DNA of 64,000 bases from Blattamonas nauphoetae (lineage: Eukaryota > Preaxostyla > Oxymonadida): contig JARBJD010000352.1 of assembly GCA_033064195.1 (NCBI GenBank), positions 1 to 64,000 of the forward strand, read 5' to 3'. The notes beneath the pieces were generated by a model. It saw nothing but the letters and a program-made list of their open reading frames with translations, was not told the DNA's origin and ran no database searches. The translations under genes and the position numbers were made by a program. The first letter of the stretch is position 1. Each line of letters begins with the position of its first letter. Shown one piece after another: positions 52,431 to 62,539 of this stretch.

Positions 52431-53090
52431 TGGTGTCATTTGCGAAAAAAGCAAAAAATCATGAAATATTGGCATTGGAAAAACTACAAAAAGAAAACAA
52501 ATCTATTCAAACACCCTTGTGTTTTTCATTCCCACATCCTAATTTACAAACTTCTGCTGAAAATCCTCCTCCTCTGGAATGGATATCACTCAGTTCAAAT
52601 TCGACAGTTCAGAGAAGTCTCTCCTAATGTGGTAGGATATTGGATCAATTGTAGAAATAGACGAGGCGATTGTTCGAAACCGGATATAGCACAGAGGTCG
52701 AAGAAATGAAAAAATCTGGAGATTTTGTGGAGTGGAACGGAGAGAAAGTGGGGGAGCTGGAAAGAATTTCATTATGATTGTGCCTGATCAAATTTTTAAG
52801 ACCCTGTTATACGATTGTGTTGAAGAAGTCCGCTTTCAGAGAGGAGGTATAGTTGATCAATTGAGCAGAATTGTGAACAAGAATGGCAGGAATGGAATCC
52901 TTCGGTGTTTGAAACGAGTCCTTTTGGGCAACGAAACCTGTACGATGACACAATCTGAATTGGGTCGATCCCGGTTCTTGTTAACCCCAGAAAGACATTT
53001 CTCGCCAGTTGATTTGTCCAAAGTCAGAGACAATGGTGTCAGAGGCATAATTTCAGAAAACCTTTCCAAGGTGTTCAAGTACTGAATAGG
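52431..53090 (+). pseudogene. Merlin transposase relic
   Basis: Pieces match the intact Merlin transposase at 37952-39046. L-L-L-W-N-G-Y-H-S-V-Q-I-R-Q-F near 52570-52610 matches L-L-L-W-N-G-C-K-S-I-Q-I-R-Q-F. V-E-R-R-E-S-G-G-A-G-K-N-F-I-M-I-V-P-D near 52725-52785 matches V-E-R-K-E-G-G-G-A-G-R-T-F-I-M-I-V-P-D. The two pieces lie in different frames with material missing between, and the C-terminal half is gone or unrecognisable. It belongs to an older wave of the same family. Confidence 0.7.
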
Positions 53091-53156
53091 GTCCAAACAG
53101 AGACTATCGCATTCTTTCTTCCCATGGTGTTACCACATTTTTTCATGTGTTCTTTT

Positions 53157-53470
53157 CATCGTAGTGTCACAAATTAGTCCCATGTCACCAATTAGGCCCT
53201 TTTTCTGGAAAATTCAAGATTGGTCTGACTAAGAAAAAAGCAACATTTTTGAATGATTCTCAGGTGCGATCCCGAGAAAACCTCAAAATATCTTTTACAT
53301 TACAAATGCACACGTTTTTCTCAACAACCAGTGAACCGATTTGGATGATATTGTTCACAGAATCGTTTCTTTGGTGAAACGATCGTTTTGAATGAAAATT
53401 GTTCCAATAAACGCTGAGTATTTGGGAAAATCAAAAAAAACATATTTTTCTCGACAAAAAATGTTTTTGA
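53157..53470 (-). repeat. Foldback repeat R5 (truncated)
   Basis: Starts with TAGTGTCACAAATTAGTCCC and follows the R4 pattern (GCGATCCCGAGAAAACCTC, CACAGAATCGTTTC) to TTTCTCGACAAAAAATG, where it stops. The second half is missing. Confidence 0.7.
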
Positions 53471-53644
53471 ACTGAAGATCATCTAACATCTCGTTCAATC
53501 ATTCGCGATCTGTGAAAAATCAATCGCAAATAGTCCAACAAAGACAAAAAAGAAACCATTTTTTTTGCTACTGTTCGGGGTCGTTGACATCACAATGATG
53601 AAGAAAACATATTTTTGCATAGAAGATGAGGAGAAAATTGAACA

Positions 53645-53720
53645 AACAGGCTTGGCTGACCGGCACTGACCGGTCAGTTTTTGCTGAAAAGTACTGACGG
53701 TCAGTGACCGGAGAAATGTC
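53645..53720. repeat. Palindrome-rich block, possible single hAT end
   Basis: CAGGCTTGGCTGACCGGCAC followed by GACCGGTCAGT and, 15-20 bases on, ACTGACGGTCAGTGACCGG. Such nested GACCGG/CCGGTC repeats behind a CAGG start resemble the subterminal region of hAT elements. I found no partner end. Confidence 0.35.
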
Positions 53721-53861
53721 TAAACCCATATTCGGGAGTTACCATTTCTCCGAAGTGGATTCCAAAACCACTAATTCCCATTCAGAATAAAGTTTATTGT
53801 CAAGGACTGATACTGAGAGAGACTGATTCTTCCATCGATGATTCTTGGAATAGGGGATGAT

Positions 53862-54466
53862 AAATGTTTTTTAAATAAACCGAACTTTTCATTAATCCGT
53901 ACAATGGGGATGGAAAAATATAGATTGGTCAAACTAAGAAAAACACAATTTGGTTCCGCGCCGAAACGCCTGGGTCGGGAGAAAACCTCAAAATACCCCC
54001 TTTTGCCTTATAAAAAACATTTCGGCAATATCTCAACAACCAGTGAATCGATTTCGATGAAATTTTTCACAGAAAAGTGTTTTTGGTGAAACGAACATTT
54101 AGACAAAGGTATAGAGAAAAAATGCTGGATATTTGGGAAAATGGAAAAAAAACCCATATTTTTCTCGACAAAAAATTCTCAGAAAAAAAAGCGGTTAATT
54201 TTGTGAGCAGCTTTTGTCGAGATGTTTCCGATCACAATGCATTTTATTTGATTCAAAACGGATGGCTGGTTGTGGAGAAAAAAGGGGAAAAAGTTGAGAA
54301 AAATGTGTGTATTTCTAGCTTTCAGAGTCTTTTGAGGTTTTCTCCCGACACAGGCGTTTCGGCGCGGAACCAAATTTTTCTTTTTCTTAGTATGACCAAA
54401 ATATATTTGTCAAGCCCCATGTTTCGGATTTTTGAAAATGTACGGATTAAAAACACTACTATTTTA
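53862..54466 (-). repeat. Foldback repeat R6
   Basis: A full-length copy of a subtype whose arms carry GGTTCCGCGCCGAAACGCC (53950) and its inverse GGCGTTTCGGCGCGGAACC (54353). The right terminus is CGGATTAAAAACACTACTAT. Reverse orientation. Confidence 0.8.
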
Positions 54467-54837
54467 CCGATCTGCAGATCTGCGTCTTGACTTTTCCGGA
54501 TCTGAGTCTAGACTTACCCGTCGACGAAGGGAACGAGCCAGCAAAGACACACGACGAGAGTGAGACGAGAGGAGTGGGCGAGGAGACAGCGAACGAGATC
54601 GTTGTGCCTGACACCATTCCTGTCGCTGATTACACTCCACATTGAGTGAACACACACTCCGACACTGACACCACTTTCTGTCCAGTCGCAATCGAGATCA
54701 GCGATGGTGAGGGTGTGAGTGCGGAGGGCTCAAGGCACAGCGAGATGTCTCTCCATAGGTCTCTATCAGCTCCTCAACCGCACAGTGCTGAATGCTAGCA
54801 TGCTTCCGATGTAGTGCTAGAATTTTGTGCTCCTCCA
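54467..54837. other. Stretch without a supported gene
   Basis: G/C-richer sequence rich in GAG and CGA words between R6 and the next minus-strand gene. A 75-codon Arg/Ser-rich frame on the minus strand is probably composition only. Confidence 0.3.
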
Positions 54838-55998
54838 TCAATTCCCTATCGAATGGTTGACCAGTCCTCGTGAACTATGTTCGCAATCGTTCCAAGTATT
54901 CCCATCTGTCACAGTTGTTACAGACGTCTGTTCTTTTCTTCGCTCGTTTGAGTTGATTCGTCGCCGATCGAATTGTTGATTCGATGAATGGCTATGCAGG
55001 ATGGCTTTTTTGAATGAACGAAACAAACCCACTCTTGTTACTCGATATAATTGGTGCTCCCAAATCCAAATGGCCTTCTTCTCTGTCTTCTCCTTCTTCT
55101 TCGCAAACGTGACTGTTGTCGCTGCCATCTCGGAGCGAGTGTTGGGAAGGACGACCTCCGTCACCATCCCTCTGCGGTTCGGTTGGAAGGTCTGCACCGT
55201 GTCAATCGCCGTCCCGTTCAGGTTGAGAGCGGTTCCATTCCCGATCAGATCGTTCAGCACATCTCGCTCTCTGTCCTGCCACGACTTCTGCACCTTCGTC
55301 CCTTTCAATTTAGGCGCCTTCAGGTTGTAAGTGGATGTGTTCTGGTCGACAAAGACGAGTGAATGAGCGAGCGACTCTCGCGGTCGATCTGTCCAGAAAG
55401 CGGACGGGTTGTTCGAGGGAGTGGAGAGTGAGAAGACCGATGAATGGAGAGAGAGGAAGTCCGCTGCTACCTGCGACGAGAGAAGGTTGTGCGACGATGC
55501 ACTCGACATGAGCTGTGTGTTTTGAGAGGGTATCTGCACTTGCTGGGTTGGTGATGGAGTTGTATCGGGGAGTGTTTCTCCTTCACTCGATTCGAGAGAT
55601 TATGCTTCGTCATCTGAGTATTGCCTTCTTATTCAGTAAACATGTCATTCAAACCCTCCTTGTTTGTCACGATGTTCACATCAATCAGTATGGCGTTTTC
55701 GAAGAAGGTGAGGGTGGGAGCAAATCTCACGCACACTGTTTCTGCCGTATCTCCTCCTTGCACAAATTCCTGAATAAAAAATACCAAGCATGTAAGAATA
55801 CCATAGTCACAACAAGGTTGTCTTTATCTTGGAAGAAGAAGTGCAACGTCACAAGCCTGATGTCAGCTGGTAGATGGAGTGGCGAGACAGGTGGATTTGC
55901 ACGAACGGCTCAGAGACTGAAAGTGATGGTGGATAAAATCAAAGCAGTTCTTGACTTGGCGTGATGGGTCGTGCAAATAATTGCATGTCGGAAACCGA
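54838..55998 (-). CDS. Unrecognised host gene, probably with introns (minus strand)
   Basis: Pieces with strong coding character. The 3' exon, open from about 55571 to 54838, begins with a Gln/Ser/Thr-rich stretch and continues N-T-S-T-Y-N-L-K-A-P-K-L-K-G-T-K, then N-G-T-A-L-N-L-N-G-T-A. An upstream exon at about 55767-55631 reads E-F-V-Q-G-G-D-T-A-E-T-V-C-V-R-F-A-P-T and on to F-F-E-N-A-I-L-I-D-V-N. Before it a TTTTTTATTCAG acceptor is clear, and a further open stretch, L-H-F-F-F-Q-D-K-D-N-L-V-V-T-M, lies at about 55855-55800. Exact splice sites are uncertain, and the C-terminal 60 codons look unlike the rest. F-Q-D-K-D-N-L recalls a kinase hinge, but what follows does not fit a kinase. Confidence 0.5.
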
Positions 55999-56313
55999 AT
56001 GGCAAGAGGATCAACTCGTTCTGGCTCAGTGATCGAAATTCCCCTGAATATCATCACATTGACACTATAATTGATATAATTTCACATCAGATTGTTTTAT
56101 TTTCGTGTTCTTGTTTGTTACAATGTGGCTATGATAAACATGATGTGAGAAGAGAAGAAAGAATCATAGGCTCGTTATGTCTTGAGATCGATAAAATTGA
56201 GTTAATTGAGGTCGATCTCTAAGGTCTGTCCATGTCTATTATTTCACTCCTGAAAATCATCACTTTTTACTTTGTTCTGAAATTTTATCAAAAATTTGTG
56301 TGAAATGTGGTGA
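55999..56313. other. Stretch without a recognisable gene
   Basis: A/T-rich spacer between the minus-strand gene and R7. An 83-codon plus-strand frame has no supporting feature. Confidence 0.3.
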
Positions 56314-56911
56314 TAGTAGTGTCAATAACCCGTACATATTCAAAAACCCGTAACTTGGGGCTTGAAAAATATACATTGGTCAAACTAAGAAAAATAAAAT
56401 TTGGTTCCGCGCCGAAACCCATGTGTCGGGAGAAAACCTCAAAATACTGTTTCCTTTAGGAATCCACACATTTTTCTCAACTTTTTCCCCTTTTTTCTCC
56501 ACAACCAGCCATCCGTTTTGAATCAAATAAAATGCATTGTGATCGTAAAGTTCTCGACAAAAGCTGCTCAAAAAATAAAGGATATTTTTTTCTAAGAATT
56601 TTTTGTCGAGAAAAATATGGGTTTTGTTCCATTTTCCCAAAAATCCAGAATTTTTTCTCCGAATTTTTTTCAAAATGTTCATTTCACCAAAAAAAGTGTT
56701 TGTGAAAAATTCCATCCAAATCGGTACATTGGTTGTTGAGATATTGCCAAAACGATTTTTTTTATCGGGCAAAAGGGGGTATTTTGAGGTTTTCTCGGGA
56801 TTGCGTGGGAGTATAATTCTAACAATTTATTTTTTTCTTAGTTTGATCCATCGTGATTTTTCAAGAAAAACGCACCGATTGGTGACAGGACACCGATTGG
56901 TGACGCCACTA
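56314..56911 (+). repeat. Foldback repeat R7
   Basis: A full-length copy from TAGTAGTGTCAATAACCCGT to GGTGACGCCACTAT, with the GGTTCCGCGCC subtype left arm. It stands head to head with R8. Confidence 0.8.
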
Positions 56912-57502
56912 TCAATAAACCGAACTTTTCATAAACCCGTAACATGGGGCTTGAAAAATATATATTGGTCAAACTAAGAAAAATATAATTTGGTTCCGCG
57001 CCAAAACCCCTGTGTCGGGAGAAAACCTCAAAATACCCCCTTTTGCCCGATAAAAAAAATCGTTTTGGCAATATCTCAACAACCAATGTACCGATTTGGA
57101 TGGAATTTTTCACAAACACTTTTTTTGGTGAAATGAACATTTTGAAAAAAATTCGGAGAAAAAATTCTGGATTTTTGGGAAAATGGAACAAAACCCATAT
57201 TTTTCTCGACAAAAAATTCTTAGGAAAAAAATCGGTTTATTTTTTGAGCACCATTTGTCGAGATCTATACGATCACAATGCCTTTTATTTGATTCAAAAC
57301 GGATGGCTAGTTGTGGAGAAATGAGTGAAAAAAGTTAAGAAAAATGTGTGCTTTCGTAACGTTATAGGTATTTTGAGGTTTTCTCGGGATCGAGCCGGAG
57401 AAAACTTCAAAAATTTTATTTTTTTCTTGGTTTGATTAAAAGTGATAAGTCCAGAAAAAAGCACCGATTGATGACAGGACACCGATTGGTGACGCCACTA
57501 TG
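56912..57502 (-). repeat. Foldback repeat R8
   Basis: Starts where R7 stops (CAATAAACCGAACTTTTC) and ends GGTGACGCCACTATGAA. It is the reverse of R7: 57030-57230 equals the complement of 56600-56800, so 56314-57502 is one large palindrome. Confidence 0.8.
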
Positions 57503-57639
57503 AAACATCTATGAAAATCCACTCCAAATCGATCTCATAGACCCTCCACAAAACCGTCAAAAATATAAATACCCGTTTTTTTTCGCCAAGACCCAGAATT
57601 CGTACAATAGTGTGATAATTACTTCATTTAAACTCTTTC

Positions 57640-58190
57640 ATACACGTTGACAATGGTATTTAGAGAGAAAAATGAATCGGTAATGGATCGATGACATGAG
57701 TAGCATTCCAAAGAATGGGGAAAATTTCATCCACCCCGACACCTGTTCTTTGATGATGACGGTTGTTGTGGTCTTCTTTCCGCATGAGACGAAGACGTGG
57801 GTAGTGACGCCGAGACGATCCTGAGGCTTGTTCATCACTTTGAGGTGGTTGAAGGCGGCGATCAACATCCAATCTCGGCCTGTCGTTGTGCAGGTATCGT
57901 TCATGTCCGGCATTCGGAAGAGCGTGCCTGTTTCCTGGGAGATAAGGGGAAGGAGTGGAAGAGTGAGAAAATGAAGAAGAATTGAAGGAATCAATGGTGT
58001 TGAGCGCGAAGAAGAAGCGAAGAATAAAAGGAGAGAATCACCTCAATATAAGAATCCCACGTCAGCAAACATTGAAAATCACAAGTAGCTCATCCTTTCT
58101 GAACACCTTCTCGTTTGGCAGGATCAAACACATTCACATGGGTGATTGTGTGATCTGGTTGATTATTGACTCTGTAAATGGAACAACCCA
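57640..58190 (-). CDS. Unrecognised host gene with a probable intron (minus strand)
   Basis: The exon from about 57940 down reads E-T-G-T-L-F-R-M-P-D-M-N-D-T-C-T-T-T-G-R and on through H-V-F-V-S-C-G-K-K-T-T-T-T-V-I-I to about 57640. It is preceded by a pyrimidine-rich CTTATCTCCCAG acceptor. The likely donor is GTGATT near 58042, after the exon L-L-T-W-D-S-Y-I-E, joining in phase. Further upstream the same frame reads N-Q-P-D-H-T-I-T-H-V-N-V-F-D-P-A-K-R-E-G but contains a TGA near 58095, so either another intron or a break is present. The protein is not recognised. Confidence 0.5.
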
Positions 58191-58429
58191 AGAGTGGAGT
58201 GTGTATAGATGTTGGAATATCGTCAGTGAGTCTCTGAGACTAAAGCGGTGATGAAGATGTGAGATAATGTGTAGTCTTGAGAAAGGGAAGGGGTGGAACA
58301 TGAGAGAAGTATATAAAACGTGAATGAAGGCAGGATGGAGGGATGTGGAAAGAGAGAGAAAGATCAGTAGGAAGTGAACAAAAGGGAAAGATTGGGCAGA
58401 CTTCAGGAGTTCAGGAGCACAACCGTTGG

Positions 58430-58535
58430 TTTCTGGTTGATTTGATAATTTTTTTTGCCAGTAACCATTTCAACTTCGCGAAGTCTTCGTCATCCGTTGA
58501 TCGAATGAGTCGATGCAGAAATCCCACTATGCAAG
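58430..58535 (-). CDS. Probable exon, minus strand
   Basis: After CTTGCATAG (possible acceptor near 58530) the frame reads G-F-L-H-R-L-I-R-S-T-D-D-E-D-F-A-K-L-K-W and then L-L-A-K-K-I-I-K, ending at a TGA near 58411. The codon use looks coding. It may be the last exon of a gene whose earlier exon is the Ser/His-rich frame at 58848-59096, which ends in a possible GTTAAA donor. Not recognised. Confidence 0.35.
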
Positions 58536-59299
58536 GAGGAGGGGAGGATATGGAGAGAAGAAGAATCAATAATGAAGAAAAATGGACGAGGTGATGACTT
58601 AGATGACGACAGTGGTGAGAAAGAGTGAATCTATCGTAGTGGATTGAATGAATGGAAAACAATGAAAGACTTTAAACGGTAGGCATACATGAACACCCCA
58701 CAAGCCATGCTTGACAGCGTCTACTCATATCGGCATGGGTTGGTGAAGGGAGAGGATGCTTCGATCCTTTTCCAAATGCCGCGATGAAAGGAATGGATTG
58801 AGTCCTCTGCACGTATTCTGTATGTTGTGATGTTGTTTTGTCCTCTTCTACGTTTGGTTGATCTTACAGCAGATTTTAACCTGTGTATAGCTGAAAGTCA
58901 GCTTCAGACGGATCTGTGTTGACGTCCACTCCTGTCGTCCATTGTCTCCTGAGGTTGGCATGAAACTGATGTCCGATGAAATATGATGATGATAGGAGGA
59001 TGGTGAGAGGTTGGGGTGGGAGCTAGTGTGCAAGTCGAGACTTGGAGTGTGTGGTGAACGTTGAATTGTATTCGAATCAGGAAAACAGGTCAACAATCAC
59101 ATCGGAAGATGGAGAAGAGGTATTAGACGTCGAATTTGGGATCATTCATCGATAATGATCGGATAGAAGTGAACGATGATTTTGTGACCCATTCTTTCAA
59201 AAAGCGTTCCAAACATTTTAAAGTGGAAGTATATTCCTTAGATCTTCCCTCTCGTATCTTATACACCTCATTTTATCTCCCTTCCGATATATGAAGACT

Positions 59300-59680
59300 C
59301 TTCTGTAGACATGTTACGATCCCACCCATCTCCCATCGAAATCCCACTTTTTTCCTGGAAATCCCACAAAAATCCCATCCATAATTTGTTTTTATGACTC
59401 TTCTAATTGTTACTCATTTGAACTTGATTTAACTCGAAATTTGCTTGAGATGAGATGTACTACACGGAATTAACCTATAAACGAAATGGTTATGTGGTCT
59501 GATACCATTTGTGTGTGATCAACCCTTATCTCCACACAAAAATCCCAGAAAATCCCATTGGTGAACACGACCAGATTCTTGCTATATTCAATTAGTTCAT
59601 CAACACTATGGTCGTCACGTTGCGATTCCCAACCATCCCCAAAATCCCAGGGGATGGGACTGGGAGATCTCCCCATTTCA
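59300..59680. repeat. ATCCCA-rich block
   Basis: About a dozen ATCCCA/TCCCA words cluster in two groups (59310-59385 and 59540-59670), the second ending in CCCAGGGGATGGGACTGGGAG. It looks like the subterminal repeats of a DNA transposon, but no inverted pair of ends was found. Confidence 0.35.
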
Positions 59681-59760
59681 CCCGCTGGACATAAACAGAA
59701 ATCCCTCAGTCTCACTGTTTTTGTTTTTCTCACCCATTCTCATCAATGTCACTTCAGCAA

Positions 59761-59954
59761 TGAATGGAATTATCAATGTCGAAAAGCCTGAACTCGAATT
59801 CACACAAGATTTGACAGAACATCAAACCAAAATCTGGATCACTCATGTTCAGTCCTACACTTCGACAGCGATGTCTGTTCTCATGGAGTCAATCGTTCTT
59901 CCACAGCATGATCACTCAATCGCTGCGAAACAGGCGCCTCTTCTCCAAAACTGA
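59761..59954 (+). CDS. Short unrecognised frame, probably a gene fragment
   Basis: From an ATG at 59761 the frame reads M-N-G-I-I-N-V-E-K-P-E-L-E-F-T-Q-D-L-T and continues for 64 residues (H-V-Q-S-Y-T-S-T-A-M-S-V-L-M-E). Coding character is good but short. Similar-looking scraps continue in other frames to about 60300. The MULE-like element follows. Not recognised; it could be the start of a decayed gene. Confidence 0.35.
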
Positions 59955-60390
59955 ACACGAATTCCCAACTTCCATTCCACTTCCTCGATTCGAGCTGGCG
60001 GTTTAGGAGTGCCGAATAGAGCGAAGTTCAGAAGACCTTCGGTCCACTTTTCGTTCTTCATCTCTTAAAGTTGTCGAACACTGCTCACGTCATTCTTTTG
60101 TCATTCACGGTCGCCTCACCACTAACATGAACAGACAAACAGAGATCTTAAAGAGAGCAACGAAGCCCTCCAGGAGATCGTAAACGATATGACGAAACAA
60201 CAAGACACGCTGCAGAAACAGCCAAACTCAGAAACAGATCACAATGCTTCCGTTCATCCACAGTCGATCCAAACACATTTCGGACAACACTTCTCACACA
60301 CTCATTCCACGACCCTCTACTCTTAACTTGTTCTTTAAGAGTGCTGGAATCTCATCGTTCACTTAAATCGTCCTTTATGTGCTTTCTCTC

Positions 60391-62507
60391 GGTTAAGTAT
60401 AGGCGCAGATCCGATTTTCGCTACGCGCAGATCTAAAAAAAAGGATACGCGCAGATCCAAATGGATACGCGCAGATCTGTTTTCGATTTTGCTCTTTTCG
60501 AATTTAGGTCTCGTTTTTGTCTCCGAAAACTTTCATACTACTTTAGTTTCTCTTAACAAGATTCAGGAAGAACAAATTGAGTGAAAATAGCTGATGAAAT
60601 GAGCTGAGTGGTTCGGAAAAAGAAGGGAGGTCGGAGATTTCCAATTAAAGATGTGGTTGTTGAGGAGATATCGAAAATTCTGGTCGTGTTCCATGGTGAT
60701 ATTCATATGCTCGGTGATAGTGATGATGAAGAAGGGATGCTGAGGATTTGTGCCTTTGAAAGTGGAGATGTCAACGTGGGCAATATAGCGACTTATATCG
60801 GATGATGAAGATCGAAAAGAGGGGAGAGGTGAGCTGAACAGTTGTTTGGGTTATTTAGAGAGGAGATAGAGGGGTTGAGTGATGAGGTGGGTGGATCGTA
60901 ACTTCGGTGTCTGGATGAGATGCCTGGAGGAATAATATGGTTCCGTCCTTCTCTGAATGGCAACCAGAGAACGAAAGAGAGGAAAGAATGATGGTATGAT
61001 CTTTCCTCTCAAGGAAATTTTGAGATTGACGAGAATTGTGGACTGTTTCAAACGTGATTCAGAAGAACAAGGCTATGAGGATGGAAGAGTGAATACGAAT
61101 GGAATGGGCAGGTGGAGGGTGGTTGCTGACGGAAGCGGATTGTCGTGAACAAAGTTGTCCATTGAATGTCTAACGATCTACGAGAGGAGAAATGGAAGAA
61201 AGAGATAAAGAAGAAATGAGAGAAAATGGACATGAATTGCTCCATACCATTATTGTCTCGTTATCTTCGCGGTTGGGGTGAAATATTCGCTTCTTGTGTT
61301 CAGACTGGTTTGCTTCATATTCTCCTTCTTTCCTTCCTATTCAACAAGGAATTCGTCATCATCGTTGTATCTACCATCGCAATTCCTTGCATCATGCTCT
61401 TCATTCCTTGATCGTTCATTCAGTGCGATCGTGTCTTGTCGTGGTTTTCGTTCTCTTTCTTCTCGCTCTCCTTGTCGATAGTTCTCTTTGTGTTCTTCAA
61501 GTGTTTGTGTTGTTTCCAGCTTCCAAACTTCGAATATCTGTTTGTGACGATGCCAGTGCCTGTATCTTTTCTCTTCTTCGTCATCATTCCCTTCGGCACT
61601 GTCCTTGTGTTTTCTTTCCCTTGTTCGTATTTATGCAATGTATCCTTGAACTGTGTCGTGAATGGAACTCGATTGGATCACAGTCCGCTGTCCGTCCGGC
61701 ATTTTCCCTCTCTCCTGGCCTTTCCTCATTGTGTTGTCCAGTTCATCGCAATTTTTGATTTTTAGGCCTTTTCTGGTTTCATCTCTCTTCCTTCATGTCT
61801 TCACATTTCCCCTTTCAGGTGGGTAGGAACGATCATCCATCTGTAGAGGAGTGGGTTTGATGACCACAGTCTGTTGAGGGACGGAGTGCACAAGAGGGCT
61901 ATGAAGATCGAGAAAGAGGGGAAGGCGAAAATGAGGATGTTGATGAGCTATTGATGATATAGAAAGTGAGACATTTGATAGAACAAATGAGAAAAAAGTG
62001 AAAGACTAGAATCAAGGCCAAAAATCGCTTACAAACCGAGTTTGTTTTGACGGATATGCAGATTTTTCGCCAGATGGTTGATAATCTGGCCTCAGAAACG
62101 ATTAAATCCAGAAAGAAGGCGTAGACGTGACGGGCAATCGATTAGTGAGAGAACTTACGTTTCAGACGTGAAAGAAAGGAGAATGAAAGAGGAAATCAGG
62201 AAAGTTGAACGTGGAGACACGGACACCCAATAACGAGTTTGGATTTTGAGGAGAGACCACGATGAGAATCCGGGTGATGGTAAGATCAACTTTATCATGT
62301 GACGACGTGACAAATGTTGATTTGCGAAGAGTTTTTGAGAGTTAAAGCGAATTGTGAGCTTTCAGAGTGAAATGTCATGAAATGGCAAGGGTAAACACAA
62401 AAAAAACAAGAAAACTTTTGGATCTGCGCGTATCCATTTGGATCTGCGCGTATCCAAAAAAATAGATCTGCGTGTAGCCAAAATCGGATCTGCGCCTATA
62501 CTTAACC
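60391..62507. mobile_element. MULE-like element, 2117 bp, 87-bp inverted ends, 9-bp target duplication
   Basis: Left end 60391-60477 and right end 62421-62507 are inverted copies that begin GGTTAAGTATAGGCGCAGAT and contain four spaced GCGCAGATC words each (one altered to GTGTAGCC/CGCTACGC). A perfect 9-bp duplication CTTTCTCTC flanks the element (60382-60390 and 62508-62516). Long inverted ends plus a 9-bp duplication are typical of Mutator-like elements. No transposase is visible inside. A 66-codon frame at 60608-60805 and hydrophobic frames at 61226-61765 are the only candidates, so it is non-autonomous and may carry captured host sequence. Confidence 0.85.
60608..60805 (+). CDS. Short ORF inside the MULE-like element
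   Basis: 65 residues, starting at a GTG or downstream, basic at the start (K-K-K-G-G-R-R-F) then acidic (D-S-D-D-E-E-G). It might be a captured exon. No family recognised. Confidence 0.25.
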   Translation: MVRKKKGGRRFPIKDVVVEEISKILVVFHGDIHMLGDSDDEEGMLRICAFESGDVNVGNIATYIG

Positions 62508-62539
62508 CTTTCTCTCCTCACCTCTGGCTCTTCAGTTTG

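Noticed and set aside
55631-55860. Protein kinase call from the F-Q-D-K-D-N-L...M-E-F-V-Q-G-G-D similarity
   Set aside because: The sequence after it has no catalytic-loop or activation-segment motif, and the frame depends on an assumed intron.
39373-57502. CRISPR array, because of many similar repeats
   Set aside because: The repeats are long, palindromic, widely spaced and in both orientations; they are transposon-like and the genome looks eukaryotic.
61226-61765. Membrane protein gene in the MULE-like element
   Set aside because: Hydrophobic frames occur in two phases over a T-rich stretch, which is expected from composition alone.
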